Source of the DNA: Aurelia coerulea
Lineage: Eukaryota; Cnidaria; Scyphozoa; Semaeostomeae; Ulmaridae
Assembly (NCBI GenBank): GCA_039566865.1
Contig: CM076949.1
Location: 6,415,501-6,479,500 of the forward strand
Reading direction: 5' to 3'
DNA length: 64,000 bases
Shown: positions 11,501 to 21,856 of the stretch, piece by piece
Numbering within the stretch: the stretch's first letter is position 1
How the letters are laid out: the number at the start of each line of letters is the position of its first letter
Made by a program: the position numbers and the translations under genes
The notes under the pieces: generated by a model
Seen by the model: only the letters and a program-made list of their open reading frames with translations
What the model was told of the DNA's origin: nothing
Database searches by the model: none

Positions 11501-12943
11501 GCGCGAAAGCATGTTGGGAAACACGTGTATCGTACGTACACATCACAATCATTACCGTTTTCTTTGATGCTATAAGTTTTGTTGTTATTCAGTGTTTTCA
11601 CTTTTCTCTGAATTTCTCTTAATCTGTAAAGCATGTCTGAAAACTCTGCAACAACCACAGCACAGAGCAAACTCATTGTTTGAAAATGACCTCATGCTAC
11701 TACTGTCTTAAACTTCTGGCTTCAGTCTTGTCCAGAATTCATACCTAAACTTGCTACGTATATGACATGTCACGACTTTGTCTTCCAACTTTTTTCTTTG
11801 CCATATGTTCTGGAGAGGAAAAGCTTCGATCTCGCAAAATGTTCCTGCCTCGAGGTAGCCGTCTTAATTTCTGATTATCAGAAATTATCGATCAAAGGGA
11901 ACCAAGGTATATTTGTGGTCGCAAAGCAATGACGTTGCACAGGGCCCTTTAACTTAACTCACTGTTGTTTCTTTTTAAGATTTAGTTTCCAATTCTCATA
12001 TCCATCGAGAATCACCACCGGATCTAAGAATTTCAAAGCAATTGGTTTCATGCTATTTTCTTAAACCGGGTTGCCAAAAGATATTGCATGTTACCCAGCC
12101 CATAGGCAAAAGTCTACTCAACAACAAGGACAGATTTGTAATACAATAGCATCCGTTACTTTTGACTGACACCTCTATTCAAAGCGATTAGCGACTGCAG
12201 ACAAAGGAAATTCTCTCAACCAGTAATTCAAAACAAGGCCGCAAAAGTTGCCATGAAACCAGTAGGGGAAACTCTCACCTTGTGCACGCGAAAGGTGGTT
12301 TTTAAGAGAAGTTATGTGCTTATATCGAAGGAAGAAGGGTAAATCTAAAGATCTGCCTGGCAGATTTTGTTTATTTGATTCAGGAGCTGAGTAGTGATTG
12401 TTTCTAATAGAGACCTGAATATGCGAGAATTGTAATGCCTTCTGCTCGGTTTCTAAATCAAATAGACAAAATCCGCCAGCCAGAACTTTAGATTTACCCT
12501 TGTTCTTTCGATATAAGCACATATCTTCTCTTAAAAACCACCTTTCGCGTGCACAAGGCAAGGGTTTGCCCCACTGGTTTCGGCGGTACTTTTGCGGTTT
12601 TATTTGTTTGTTTGACTTACTGGTTGAGAGAATTTCCTTTGCCTGCAGTCGCTAATCGCTTTCAATCGAGGTGTCAATCAATAGCAACTAATGCTATTAT
12701 ATCACAAAGTCTGTCCTTGTTACAGTGAATACATTATTTTTTCTTCCCTTTTAACAGACACTATCAGCACCACTCCAAGGTTTCCTGAACACCCTCGTTT
12801 ACGGATGGAGCCGAAAATCATTTCGTGATGCAGTTACGCGGGAATCGAGACAGCTAATATCTGCTGCAAATACAACACAGTATGGAACTTGGGAATCCCC
12901 TTCGTCGTCATTTGCCAGTTCTGGTGAAGGTTGGAGATCGTAG
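5473..12943 (+). CDS. Seven-transmembrane receptor, 3' part of gene (six exons, 5' end not found)
   Basis: Joining 5473-5509, 6986-7063, 7863-7908, 9120-9212, 11278-11387 and 12758-12943 gives one open frame with consistent phases (starts with 1 nt, then 0, 0, 1, 1, 0) ending at TAG 12941-12943. The product shows TM5 (GCVLMIITLLFSIVTII continuing into LLYLF), a basic third intracellular loop, TM6 containing FIYCWTPALVL, and TM7 with PLQGFLNTLVYGW. About 46 Ser/Thr-rich C-terminal residues follow. The QGFLN-x-LVYGW end to TM7 replaces the rhodopsin NPxxY. It resembles the cAMP-receptor-like/TMEM116-like group from memory, so family assignment is tentative. TM1-TM3 and the start codon are missing: they lie upstream of the window or were not recognised among repeats. 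Its introns are packed with MITEs. Confidence 0.75.
5752..6064. mobile_element. TTAAAGG-type MITE (Kolobok/T2-like)
   Basis: Begins AAAGGGGCTCCGTC and ends GGGGCCCCTTTAAA. The interior is shared with copies at 10224, 18137 and 30623. The TTAAAGGRR terminus matches the T2 MITE class assigned to Kolobok, whose target duplication is TTAA. Confidence 0.75.
6112..6870. mobile_element. TA-flanked MITE with TACCGGGTGTCCC termini
   Basis: Left terminus TACCGGGTGTCCCAAAAAC and right terminus GTTTTTTGGGACACCCGGTA are inverted copies with TA at each edge. TA duplication suggests a Tc1/mariner-type mobiliser. There is no transposase frame. A solitary right terminus of the same kind sits at about 5637-5658. 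It lies in a receptor intron. Confidence 0.85.
6986..7063 (+). CDS. Receptor exon (TM5)
   Basis: Acceptor CTTGTCTCAATTTAG, then 26 codons including NYNGCVLMIITLL, then donor GTAAGTTC at 7064. Phase 0 at both ends. The last about 30 bp are also the first unit of the 34-bp minisatellite. Confidence 0.75.
7034..7276 (+). repeat. 34-bp minisatellite repeating an exon end and its 5' splice site
   Basis: About seven units of 34 bp. Each ends in ...ACTATTRTA followed by GTAAGTTC (GTAAGCTC in one). GTAAG starts at 7064, 7098, 7132, 7166, 7200, 7234 and 7267 (the last after 33 bp). The first unit is the 3' end of the TM5 exon plus its donor. Reading past the first donor hits TAG at 7130-7132, so only the first donor or (with a frame change) the second could be used before that stop. 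Confidence 0.9.
7549..7722. mobile_element. Diverged copy of TAGACCTTTTAGCTATTCT MITE
   Basis: Colinear with the reverse complement of 13970-14152 across the shared CAATAGTGATAGAAGCT core, but the termini are decayed (CCCCCTAGCTATTC at the left). Confidence 0.6.
7863..7908 (+). CDS. Receptor exon (TM5 end / start of intracellular loop 3)
   Basis: A strong pyrimidine tract and acceptor (GTTTTCTCTTAG), 46 bp encoding LLYLFTLKMYRKTFL plus one base, then donor GTAAGTG. Phases match both neighbours. Confidence 0.7.
7916..8412. mobile_element. Fold-back MITE (AGCATAGGGCTCAAATCTTT termini)
   Basis: The left arm from 7916 and the right arm to 8412 are inverted copies for well over 100 bp. Related but more decayed copies are at about 13650-14410 and 32480-32960. 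It begins eight bases after the donor of the preceding receptor exon. Confidence 0.85.
8519..9073. mobile_element. TA-flanked fold-back MITE
   Basis: Starts TACCGGGTGTCCCAAAAAAA and ends TTTTGGGACACCCGATA. Its arms are inverted over about 150 bp (for example GACTCCAGCGATGTG against the right arm at about 9027). A relative is part of the composite at 48578-49570. It lies 46 bp before a receptor exon. Confidence 0.88.
9120..9212 (+). CDS. Receptor exon (intracellular loop 3 and start of TM6)
   Basis: Acceptor TTTAACGTTGCAG, donor GTAAGTTC. With the incoming G it encodes a basic loop and then AAAYVIVFIYCWTP, typical of a receptor TM6 start, leaving one base that joins CA of the next exon to make Ala. 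Confidence 0.8.
9213..10223. other. Receptor intron; nothing recognised
   Basis: AT-rich sequence without long open frames, inverted repeats or splice-flanked exons that I can support. Confidence 0.6.
10224..11133. mobile_element. TTAAAGG-type MITE split by a later insertion
   Basis: The left part (TTAGAGGGGCTCCGTCGCC from 10224) and the right part (10934-11133) match the two halves of the element at 5752 and 18137. They are separated by the AACAAGG element at 10331-10933 and its 9-bp target duplication. The right terminus is lost. Confidence 0.7.
10331..10933. mobile_element. AACAAGG fold-back MITE (Mutator-like), with 9-bp TSD
   Basis: Begins AACAAGGACAGATTTT and ends with the inverted CTGTCCTCGTT. 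The long arms pair with each other. CGATCCACC flanks both sides (10322-10330 and 10934-10942). A 9-bp duplication with long inverted arms points to Mutator-like mobilisation. Confidence 0.9.
11278..11387 (+). CDS. Receptor exon (TM6 end to TM7 start)
   Basis: An excellent acceptor (TTTTTCTCCTACCAG) and donor (GTACGTAG). Together with the incoming G it reads ALVLASMRLRKNFG, a Cys/Asp/Lys-rich extracellular loop, and KYFVVYAIQ, the start of TM7. An alternative upstream acceptor at 11222 would add TM-like residues but breaks the phase with the previous exon. Confidence 0.8.
12123..12721. mobile_element. AACAAGG fold-back MITE (Mutator-like)
   Basis: AACAAGGACAGATTTGT at the left and ACAAAGTCTGTCCTTGTT at the right, with long inverted arms. 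No intact 9-bp duplication is visible. It ends 36 bp before the last receptor exon. Confidence 0.85.
12758..12943 (+). CDS. Receptor last exon (TM7 end and cytoplasmic tail)
   Basis: Acceptor TTCTTCCCTTTTAACAG. It opens with TLSAPLQGFLNTLVYGW, then SRKSFRDAV and a Ser-rich tail, ending at TAG 12941-12943. The QGFLN...YGW signature anchors the receptor call. The 3' UTR runs into a fold-back element within 60 bp. Confidence 0.85.
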   Translation, partial: TLSAPLQGFLNTLVYGWSRKSFRDAVTRESRQLISAANTTQYGTWESPSSSFASSGEGWRS

Positions 12944-13002
12944 TAGGACCACGTGACTTTTTTCTATTATTCTTGAGTGTGTGGGTGTGTGGTACAAAAA
13001 TT

Positions 13003-13493
13003 GGCATGTTGTAAAAACCGGACCCTAAGACCCTGGGACCACTGAAACCCCTAGGACCTTTAAGTACTAGAAGTGAAAGGACCCTTAACACCAGAGGGTT
13101 ATGATCAGGAAGTTGTGTATCATTAACTCCCCTTCTTTCGTCCCATGAACTTCCATTCTTTCAAACCAATGCCAGGAATCATCCAGAGAATTTATATCAT
13201 GCAGAAGTACTATTTTGAGTATCTCCTAGATTGAGCTAGTTTAGAGACTTTCTGCATGAATAAAGGCATCCTGGCGTTGGTTTGAAGGGACGGAAGTTCG
13301 TAGGATGAAAGAGGGGAAGCTCATACAACACGCAGCCTCTTGTTTGACAGCTTGATGAAAGTTATCTATTGTTTGTCTGTGGTGATGACCCTCTGGTGTT
13401 AAGGGTCCTTTTCATTTTTAGTACTTAAAGGTCCTCGGGGTCTCAGGGATCCTAGGGTCCTAGGGTCTTAGGGTCCGGTTTTTACAACATGCC
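13003..13493. mobile_element. Fold-back element (GGCATGTTGTAAAAACCGG termini)
   Basis: The arms pair through GGACCCTAAGACCC / GGGTCTTAGGGTCC and an inner pair around 13120-13330. The right arm carries short TCCTAGGG repeats. It lies just after the receptor stop codon, probably in its 3' UTR. Confidence 0.8.
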
Positions 13494-13589
13494 ACAAAAA
13501 TTGCGTAGCAAAACTCTTGGTTTAACTCCAAATCAACACAGGTGTCAAATCGATCAAAGAGATTGCATAGATGGCTATTGCTTCTTGGA

Positions 13590-14410
13590 TAATCCCCGAC
13601 ACGTGTGAGTTTACGGATTTGTTTACTGTTTGACGACTTAGCCCCTTTAATGATTTAATGACTTAAAAGGAACTTCAGGTACTTTGCCATTATTGGTTTT
13701 TGGAAAGTTTTGATATCTTGATTATTTTCATAATTATAGCGTTTTTGTGTTTCAACCAGTTTTAGGTTGTGACGTCATCAAGTTGCTAAATAGTAAAATA
13801 GAAAAGCTACACATTTCTGCTTTTCGCCATAGTATAGACTTTCATACACCATGGTGTCCTTGAAAATTGTGCCACTCTCCTCTGTTAATATGAGGATTCG
13901 TGATGATTTACAGTTTTTTAACACCTTTCCTGAATGATCTTTTCATCTAAAAAGAAAACGGCCATGGAAATAGACCTTTTAGCTATTCTTCAAAAAGAGC
14001 CTGGATCGAGCGTCATTTTATACATTTTTAAACGCGTCGTTCGATCGAGTGGTGTTAGAGCTTCTATCACTATTGTGCACGTTCGAAAATTCTACAAAAT
14101 GTAGCAAAATGACGTTCGATTCTGATTCTTCTCAGAATAGCTAAAAGGTCTATTACCCATCCAAAACACTTAAGTCGATTTGGTTGCAGATATTTATCGT
14201 TGCATGTAATTTGAGATGACTATGGTAGTTTTTAGCTCTGTCTAAATGGCCTCGGGGTAGTTGCAGCCTGTTGCTCCTCGGGGTATCGTTCTAGCAGTAT
14301 TCTATATAATCTTGTAAGTAGTGTACGTAATATATATTGTAATCAAGATATCAAAAATCTCCAATAAACTATTATAGAGAAGTGCCCGATGTTCCTTTCA
14401 AGCCATTGAA
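13590..14410. mobile_element. Decayed mosaic: TTAAAGG-type right end plus relative of the 7916 element
   Basis: 13590-13649 matches the right end of the TTAAAGG family (ends GCCCCTTTAATG). From about 13665 the sequence follows the 7916-8412 family (AAAAGGAACTTCAGGTACTT), with the inverted counterpart near 14390. It is interrupted by the hairpin at 13970-14152. Confidence 0.55.
13970..14152. mobile_element. TAGACCTTTTAGCTATTCT MITE
   Basis: Terminal inverted repeats TAGACCTTTTAGCTATTCT and AGAATAGCTAAAAGGTCTA enclose 183 bp. A diverged relative is at 7549. Confidence 0.85.
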
Positions 14411-14459
14411 TCGATAGATACTAGAAGATTTTTGTACTGAAAATTTGTACTTAACAATA

Positions 14460-15000
14460 GATATTAGAAGGGTCAGATGCAAAAACGGAAACTTTTCTTA
14501 GCACACTAAGGCCTTTCAATCTTTTGTTATCGTCAGAGTATGACTGATTAAAACGATAAAGAAACTACATAGAAGCATATAGAAAACATATAGTTTTACC
14601 AATAGAATCAAAAGAAAAATGTAATAGTCATTGGTGCAATCTGTTTCAATGATTTGATGCCTTCACGTATTTTTCATAAGAAACTGCTTAAAGAAACTCA
14701 GACTCTCATATCGCCAAAAATTTAGAAACTAAAACATGTTTTTCTTTCTTCTCACTCATTTCCCTTGTCATTTTACTCGGAAAGTACTTTAGTAAATGTC
14801 TAAACATTGGAAAGGCTTAAAAAACGCCTTGTTTTGAAGTGTGCAGGGGGCACAGATCAGATAATTTCTAGATACTTTCAGTACTGGCCCAAATTCTTAC
14901 TTTCTTATGAAAAAATACGTGTATGCTGTTTGTGGTAGAAAATTTGTATAGATTAACTCCTAGTTACTTCAAGTCGGTGCCCAGAGTTGGGTGTGCTTTT
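14460..15000. mobile_element. Diverged copy of the interior of the 1-2148 element
   Basis: Shares ACATTGGAAAGGCTT, the TTGTTTTGAA...GGGGCACA block and the CCCAAATTCTTA...ACGTGTATGCTG block with 840-1390. Confidence 0.5.
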
Positions 15001-16785
15001 CAGCTTTATTTGGGTAACATTAGGCCACACAAGAGCAGATTTTATAACAACAGCATCCTTTGCCTTTGATTGACAGACCATTGAACGTCATGAGCAATTA
15101 GGGGCGTCGACATTCGATTTTCTTATTTTCTAGCGGCATTGGCCGCCGACTAGAGACCCCTTCCATCCCCCATCCATTAGCGGCTATGGCCTAAATCTTA
15201 GCAGATTGCAAAGCCTAGAACAGTTAGGCCTAGGCCTAACCGCTTAATCTCGCCAGGTCGTCTAAATATTCATTGAAAGTTAGGATGATGCTTTCTTAAT
15301 CGGGAGAATGAAAGAGGTATGACCTTCACAAACCTCAATATTATGATCAACAAAAGTCACTATAAATTCTGAAATATAAATTTGATTACGGAGAATTGTC
15401 TCCTCAGTGACCCAACGCCTAGCCCCTTCCCCCCGTGAACGGTCTAATGCCACTGCAAAATACGACAATTTTACGACAAATACGGCTTTTTATATGATAC
15501 AAACAACGTATTATTTTGTGTATAATGCAAAAGTACTCATGGAGACCCTTTGAACTATTATTATTCGCAGGCAATTCCACGTGACATCTAATTGGGGATA
15601 GGCTATACATGTCTCTGTACTTCCTTAACTTCCTTAACTTCCTGACATTTTTCTCAAGTAATCCAACTTTCAATGATATCTGAAGAAAACTTCATAAATA
15701 TATGGCTTAAGGCTTCGAACAGAAGAGTTTTCGTATCCAGGCGTCTATTGTTGTTTAATGCTCAGTCCTGGGGGCACTTATGAATATGTAGACAGGGATG
15801 CTCTTGTTATTTCTTGGGTTTGACAGTCAGCCTTATGGTATCTTTTTAATTTTGAAAATTTATTTTGGTTTTGATGAACCGTCTATTATTTTGTTGCTGG
15901 GTTTGAGGTAATCCATGTTGTTTTTTTATGGTTTTGTGGAAATCCCTGTTATTTTTGCGGGGTTTTGAGAACAATACCCGTTATCTTTGGGTTTGTCAGA
16001 AATCGTTGTTTTTATTTTGAGGTCAGCAAAACTGACGTGATATAATTTTGGGCCTGTGAATCTTCATATTATCTTTGGGTAGCAGAAACATTAGGTCAAA
16101 TGTACAACCCTGTCGGAAAATGTTCCGAGCACCCCTCCCTTTTGGCTGATCTTCACTCGGTCGAATTTTCCGGGGGGACTGGAAATCTATTGTTTATGAG
16201 AGAAAGTATTGCTTTGAATTTGAATAGAAAGTTACGCGTTACAAACCCTTTATTGTGCAAAATTTCGTCCGCTCGGAAAATTCTAGAAATCAGCCGTATG
16301 GGTGCTCTGTATTGTTAAATTGCTAAGACGCGTGAAAATAGTTGGTATCTAGATTTAATATAAGATGTAATGTTCTAATAACTGTAGGGTTCTAAAATCA
16401 GCATTTGAATTTATTTTTGTTTAGTTAGTGCTTTGTTGATTATAGCTTGGTTCGCATTATAGTAAAATCGCGTTAGAAATGTGTTTAATATGCAACGGGA
16501 AAACGTGTCGAAAACAGTTTAACTCAATTTTGAAATTTAATTGGCGCTTTCGAAATTCTTTGGGTATAACTGAAGACATTCTAAAATTGCTTCGAAAACA
16601 AGTTTAGAGAATGCGTTAACCCAATTCTAACATGTTTTATTTTTATGTTAACCAAGTGTAACAGATTATATTGTAAATTTGATTTGCTTCATATTTGAGC
16701 TTTAAGTTTAAAATGTAAATATCATTCTTCGATTAAGGAAAGCCCATAAAAATCCGTCGTCTTTTCTTTGTTAGTAGGCTTCCTT
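15001..16785. other. No gene recognised
   Basis: No splice-flanked open frame or matched repeat can be supported. TTTGGG/TTGAGG-rich unique-looking sequence occupies 15830-16090. Confidence 0.5.
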
Positions 16786-17376
16786 AACAAGGATAGATTG
16801 TTTTAACACAATAGCATACGTTTCTTTTGTTGACACCTGAATTCAAAGCGATTAGCGATTGCTGACAAAGGAAATCCCCTCAACCAGTAATTCAAAGCAA
16901 ACAAAGCCGCAAAAGTTTCTCTGAAACCCAGGTAGCTAGCGCGCTCGTTGTGCATCCCAGAAATTGTTTTTAGAGCAAACATGAGCATATATCGAGAGAA
17001 GAAGGATATATCTACCTCTGGCATTTATTTCTTTGGTTCAGAAGCTGAGCAGTAAGTATTTTAATCACACCCAGAACAATGAGAGAAATGGATCGCCTCC
17101 CAATCGACTTTTGAACCAAACAAATTAATTGCCCGAGGCAGATGTGTAGATATATCCTTCTTCTTTCGATATATGCTCATGTTTGCTCTTGAAGACAATT
17201 TCTTGACTGCACAACGAGCGAGCTAGCTACCTGGGTTTCAGAGAAACTTTTGCAGCTTTGTTTGTTTTGAATTACTGGTTGAGAGAATTTCCTTTGTCTG
17301 CGATCGCTAATCGCTTTGAACTGCGGTGTCAATCAAAAGCAACTCATGCTATTGTCTTACAAAATCTGTCCTCGTT
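16786..17376. mobile_element. AACAAGG fold-back MITE (Mutator-like), with 9-bp TSD
   Basis: Starts AACAAGGATAGATT and ends AAATCTGTCCTCGTT. GGCTTCCTT is duplicated exactly at 16777-16785 and 17377-17385. The arms pair over most of the element. Confidence 0.92.
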
Positions 17377-18136
17377 GGCTTCCTTCCGCTAGCAGAACTC
17401 TTTTTGTTTACACGAATTTGCATCACAAAGTAGAATCAACTTAAAAAATATGTTTTTGAGTCTCCAGCGACCTTTCAGCAGCCGTCTTTTACAGCCAAAT
17501 ACGACTTTGGGAAAGTAGAGAAATTATTTGCAATTTCTGCTAACGTATATTTTAGAAAAGGGGAATTCAAAGAATCTGACGCACTTTGGTTACTTAGAAT
17601 CTGCACTTTCTGTTGACATAAATCAGATTTTGTTACGTTAAACGCGAATGGGTGCATAATTGCTTTTGAATGTGGCACACTGTTTTAAGAAATAAATTTG
17701 CCTGGAAAATATCAGTTTACAATATTTGCCAATTATTTTGATATAGCTAGAATCCCTTCATTCTGACGCATCGAACGATTTGTGGTTTACCTTGTGGAAA
17801 GTGAGGAAATTCAAAATTTTTGCAAAACTGATCATCTACCGTTATTCTCAAACAAAGTAGTTTTGCAGAAATATTTCGCCTCCTATCACCATGAAAGAAT
17901 AAAACGACGAATTTTGCAATTTATCTGCCAATCTTTTATCCTATAAAACTGCTTGTGAGAGATGATGAAATTTGTAAGAGAAAATACCATATCCCGTTTG
18001 TCTGTATTATGCTAAAAAGATCCAAACCCAAAATGATTAGTAGATCATACCATTTGAATATTTCTTACTCTCATACCTAGTGAGTTGGAAGAATGTATCC
18101 GCTCTATGAAATATCTTACCACAAAACAATAATACC
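17377..18136. other. No gene recognised
   Basis: AT-rich sequence with scattered stops in all frames; no inverted repeat seen. Confidence 0.5.
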
Positions 18137-18412
18137 TAAAAGGTCTCCGTCGGCAAACTGTACATTTTTTTCTGCAGTTTGTTTTCTGGCTTCACCCAAG
18201 CCACCAAAAAGTGCTCATTAAAAGCCCACTTATATCCAAGCAATCGTAGAAGATATGAATGTTTGGTTTTTTCGTATTTGAAGATCAAAGATTTATCTTC
18301 AAAATGAAGCTTTCATTTGCGAAAAAACTGGTAAACGTCTGTGAGATAGCGCCCATCAAAAAACTTCAAAATCATCGTTTCGACGGAAATTTGGAGACGG
18401 AGCCCCTTTAAT
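18137..18412. mobile_element. TTAAAGG-type MITE
   Basis: Left TAAAAGGTCTCCGTCGGCAAA, right TTGGAGACGGAGCCCCTTTAA. The interior is the inverted counterpart of 5752-6064. Confidence 0.75.
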
Positions 18413-18699
18413 ATCAAGTGAAGAATTACAGAAAATTAACTTCTGTGGGCGTTGTCAAGAGCTGTAAGGTGAGCGTCTAAATTTGATTCCTTTCTCGGCA
18501 ATTCAAATAGTAAAATGATGGTTTTCTTAGCCCACCTATCATTTTCTTATGATAAATAAACCGTTGAAATGTTATGATTCCCCATCAATGCTTGGCATCA
18601 AAAGTCAAAATCTTCATGATAGTGAATAGGCCACTTTTTTCTGTTTTTGGGTATATGAAGAAATAAAAATTCTTTTTAATTCCTGATTTCAGAAGGAAA

Positions 18700-19324
18700 T
18701 ACCGGGTGAGTCAAAAAAAGAATCTCCCTTTGGAAGGCCACTGCTCCCTGAATATCAAAGCGATAATATTGAAGACTGTCTAGTTTTATTGCCAATATGT
18801 TCAATTAGGTTCAGTAATTTACGCTGCTTTCAACTGCCATTCCTTTCCGTGGAAATAGGAGATTTTCTGCAGAAAGCCCCTTCTAAAAACCTGCAAAAAC
18901 GAGTGAAAACAATAAGGAAATTTTTCTTGGTTTTCCTTCCTAAAAATGATGACACTCACATGTTTTCGTGTATTTTGTCCTTTTGGGAGAATGGAATCCC
19001 CCTAAATAGGCTATTGATACAAGGGAACCAGGGAGAAAACTTGTTCATCCTTCGAAGAGGATAGCAAGTGCTAAAAAGTCAGGCCCATGTAATGCAGAAA
19101 TGTTAGGGAAATTTGTTCGTGATGTTGGGTACCTCTTGAAGGTTTCTTGAAGAGGCTTTCTCGACGAAATCCCTCATAATTTCAGAACGGAATGGCCGAT
19201 TTTAGTCTGGTGAATTTTAAAATGGATTTGAACATGTCTACCATTAAACTACATATGCCGACATCGTCGTCTTGATATCCAGGAACCTTTCAAATGGGGA
19301 TTATTTTCATTGACTCACCCGGTA
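18700..19324. mobile_element. TA-flanked MITE with TACCGGGTGAGTC termini
   Basis: Left TACCGGGTGAGTCAAAAAAA, right TTTTCATTGACTCACCCGGTA, TA at both edges. The interior from about 18740 recurs at 48760-49150 inside another element. Confidence 0.85.
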
Positions 19325-20432
19325 GTGCTCCAAAATCAACGAGCAAAACTGTTAAAAATTAAGTTGAAACAGCAGTATGATGGTGGACGTAAAATTTTAT
19401 ACACGGATTGCATTCCTTTTCCTGTATCATTTGTCAAGCAATGGATACATTTTCTTTGCTCACTCAGTAAGGTAATCGAATATAGATACGTTTATTCATT
19501 TATTTATCTAAAAATACTGAACAGTTTAGAACTACCGAAAACACTACCTTATTTTCTATATTACATTTCTAAACTTTGTTTTATTTCTGATGAAGCGACA
19601 GCGAAAAGCCATTTGAGTACTACATTTTCGAATTTGTTTTACATTTCTAAACTATATTTTCTGATTGCAAAGTGATATAATTTATAGCCATTGTAATCCA
19701 GAAACTTGAAGGTAAGTGTGGGTATCACCGAGCCATGACATCACTGGCGAAGGGGAAGTTCGCTGCGCGGAGAAATATCAATATTAGGCCAAACGCCAAA
19801 ATTTTATCTGAAACTTCAAGCGGAATATGCGTGTAGCCTTCAGCAATTACCCTTTTGCGAGCTCATAGACCAATTTGAGGATGGCCAAAAGTTTTCTGCA
19901 TTTCTGCAATCTAAATATGTTATTCACTGTTTACATAATCCTCAACAAGGAAACCTTCGTCTCTCATTCGTGTATATTTTGGCCAGAAGAAACCACCACT
20001 TTGCCTCATGAACAAGGGCCACAGGCAATTTAGTCAACCCCGAAGAGCTCAGTTAAATTGTAACCAATCAAATGCATTGGAGTTGTTGGATGGCCCAATT
20101 AGAAGGCCCCATTCGATGACCTGGTTTCATTTAACCTGGTTTAACCTGCAATATGGATGGGGTATTAGAAGCAGTAAATCACTTTTCAAGTCCAAAAACA
20201 TTTCTCCCCTCAAAGAAAGTCTTCTTTGCTCAAATGCTAGTACCTTATTTAAGCACCACAGACCACCTATACTATACGGTATTTCGACTTCAACAGTAAC
20301 TGAATCTAAAATGATATACCCCCTTCCTACACAAGCTACAACTACGCGTAAAAAACAGCAAATCCGGGGGGTTGGCATGAGTTATGACAAAATGAAAGAC
20401 CATATTGTGTATTAAAAGTGCAACAGTAAAAT
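19325..20432. other. No gene recognised
   Basis: A 121-codon + strand frame at 19310-19675 starts inside the MITE terminus, is low in complexity and contains a repeated ACATTTCTAAACT segment; judged non-coding. Confidence 0.5.
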
Positions 20433-20761
20433 CCGGGGGGGGGGGGTACTTCACATATTTTGGGTACGGGGACGTGCCATCGGGAAGGGTATCGATTTTC
20501 GCGATTTTGGTACAAGGAACGTTATCGATTTTCACGATTTTGGTATAAGGAACGATATCAATTTTCACGATTTTGGTTAAAGTATAAGATCGGATATATA
20601 TTTTCGGAAAATTGGTATAAGGTCGGGTGCACTTTTTCGGAAAATTGGTATAAAGTCGGGTATGCTTTTTCGGAAAATTGGTATAAGGAACGGGTATGTT
20701 TTTGAAGCTTCGAAGGCACGTCCCCGACCAAAACCTGGTCAAGTAATCCCCCCCCCCCGGG
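20433..20761. mobile_element. G-run element (CCGGGGG...CCCCCGG) with 8-bp TSD
   Basis: A CCGGGGG terminus at the left and its C-run counterpart at the right. AGTAAAAT flanks both sides (20425-20432 and 20762-20769). ACGGGGACGTGCC and GGCACGTCCCCG form the inner inverted pair. Relatives are at 32975 and 62199. An 8-bp duplication fits hAT or P superfamilies. Confidence 0.85.
20493..20700. repeat. Minisatellite inside the G-run element, about 31-33 bp period
   Basis: Degenerate units of the form CGATTTTGGTATAAGGAACG / TCGGAAAATTGGTATAAGG repeat about seven times and drift in sequence from left to right. Confidence 0.85.
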
Positions 20762-21102
20762 AGTAAAATATGGCGCCATGAACAACGCTTGTTTGGTCTA
20801 AGTCATCAAAAATTGGATGATAACCGCAATTTAGAAAAGGCAAAAAGACTTTGAAATCTTATTTAAGCAGAAGGTAGGCCTTGTTTTATGGCATCAATTC
20901 AAACAACCCCGGATTTATCCTGTAATAATATATTGGCTACGATTGGCTACTTCATTGATTGAATATCCCTAATATTTGTTTAATGTTATTCTATTTTTTT
21001 TTTATATAATCCAATAGAATATTACAATACATATTGCAACCTTCACCCTTTACAAGAATTACTCTACAACACTACTGGGACGAATACCCCATAATATTAA
21101 TG

Positions 21103-21856
21103 TTATTTATCTTTGATGAACTCTTCAATCGAAGCATCCATCGCTGCCCTAAATCCTTCTCGATGATACGCACTGAAGACTGCAGGAGTGAAGAACTGGT
21201 TAGCAGTCACGTGCTGTGGAAAAATACCACAGATTGGTTCAGAGCAACTCTGACAACAATGGCAGTGACAACATTCAGAACATGAGCATGTCAATCTATT
21301 CACTTCTTCCTCTGCTAATATAGGGCCATCTCCCCATCGCCTCCTTTTCATCTTGATGCCTGTATCAGCCTCGTATTCAGCCCAGCTGTTATCCTCCTCC
21401 CTTATGGTGCCTACACATGGGTGTCGTGGCAGCAGTAGCATGACCTCACCTTCACCGACTTTCCTTGAAAAGTTCGTTTCCTCGTCTTTCTCGTAGTAAT
21501 GAACTTTAAATTGATAATGACGCATATATTTTTGATAAAGTGGCTCGACTAATTTGTCCCGGATATCTTCCTCAATATCGCGACCATCCATGCCACTGAA
21601 TGAGCATCGAAGTTTTGATCGTGCCATTTGCAACGAATGCAACAAATCCAGGCCAATATCATCAAGAGACGGAACAAATCCCCCGTCTGTTACGATGATT
21701 TTGCGCATCCTTCGCTTCAGTAGTGCAAGCAGCCCAAGGTTTTCAACATGGCCTCCATCACTGAGGTACAAAATCGCCGGGGGGACTTCTCCAACGTTGT
21801 TTATCGTTAGGACTTCTCGAAGATATCGAACTTGGTAGATATTGACAATGCACCAC
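21103..21856 (-). CDS. Patatin gene exon 4 (Asp motif and C-terminus)
   Basis: Acceptor GATTATTTAG; the first G completes an Arg codon, then WCIVNIYQVRYL. It carries SDGGHVENLGL (catalytic Asp605), KIIVTDGG, the Cys-rich stretch CSCSECCHCHCC (763-773 region) and FPQHVTANQFF...AYHREG, then TAA at 21103-21105. Confidence 0.9.

Noticed and set aside
13430..13480. Telomere-like repeats
   Set aside because: The units are TCCTAGGG with one TCTTAGGG, not TTAGGG, and they are the arm of a fold-back element.
20290..20742. 150-codon - strand frame with YTNFPK-type repeats as a repetitive protein
   Set aside because: It is translated from the 31-33 bp minisatellite inside a G-run transposon; other frames are equally open.
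21034..21838. + strand frames overlapping the patatin last exon (and similar ones over exons 1 and 2)
   Set aside because: They are antisense shadows of the coding - strand.
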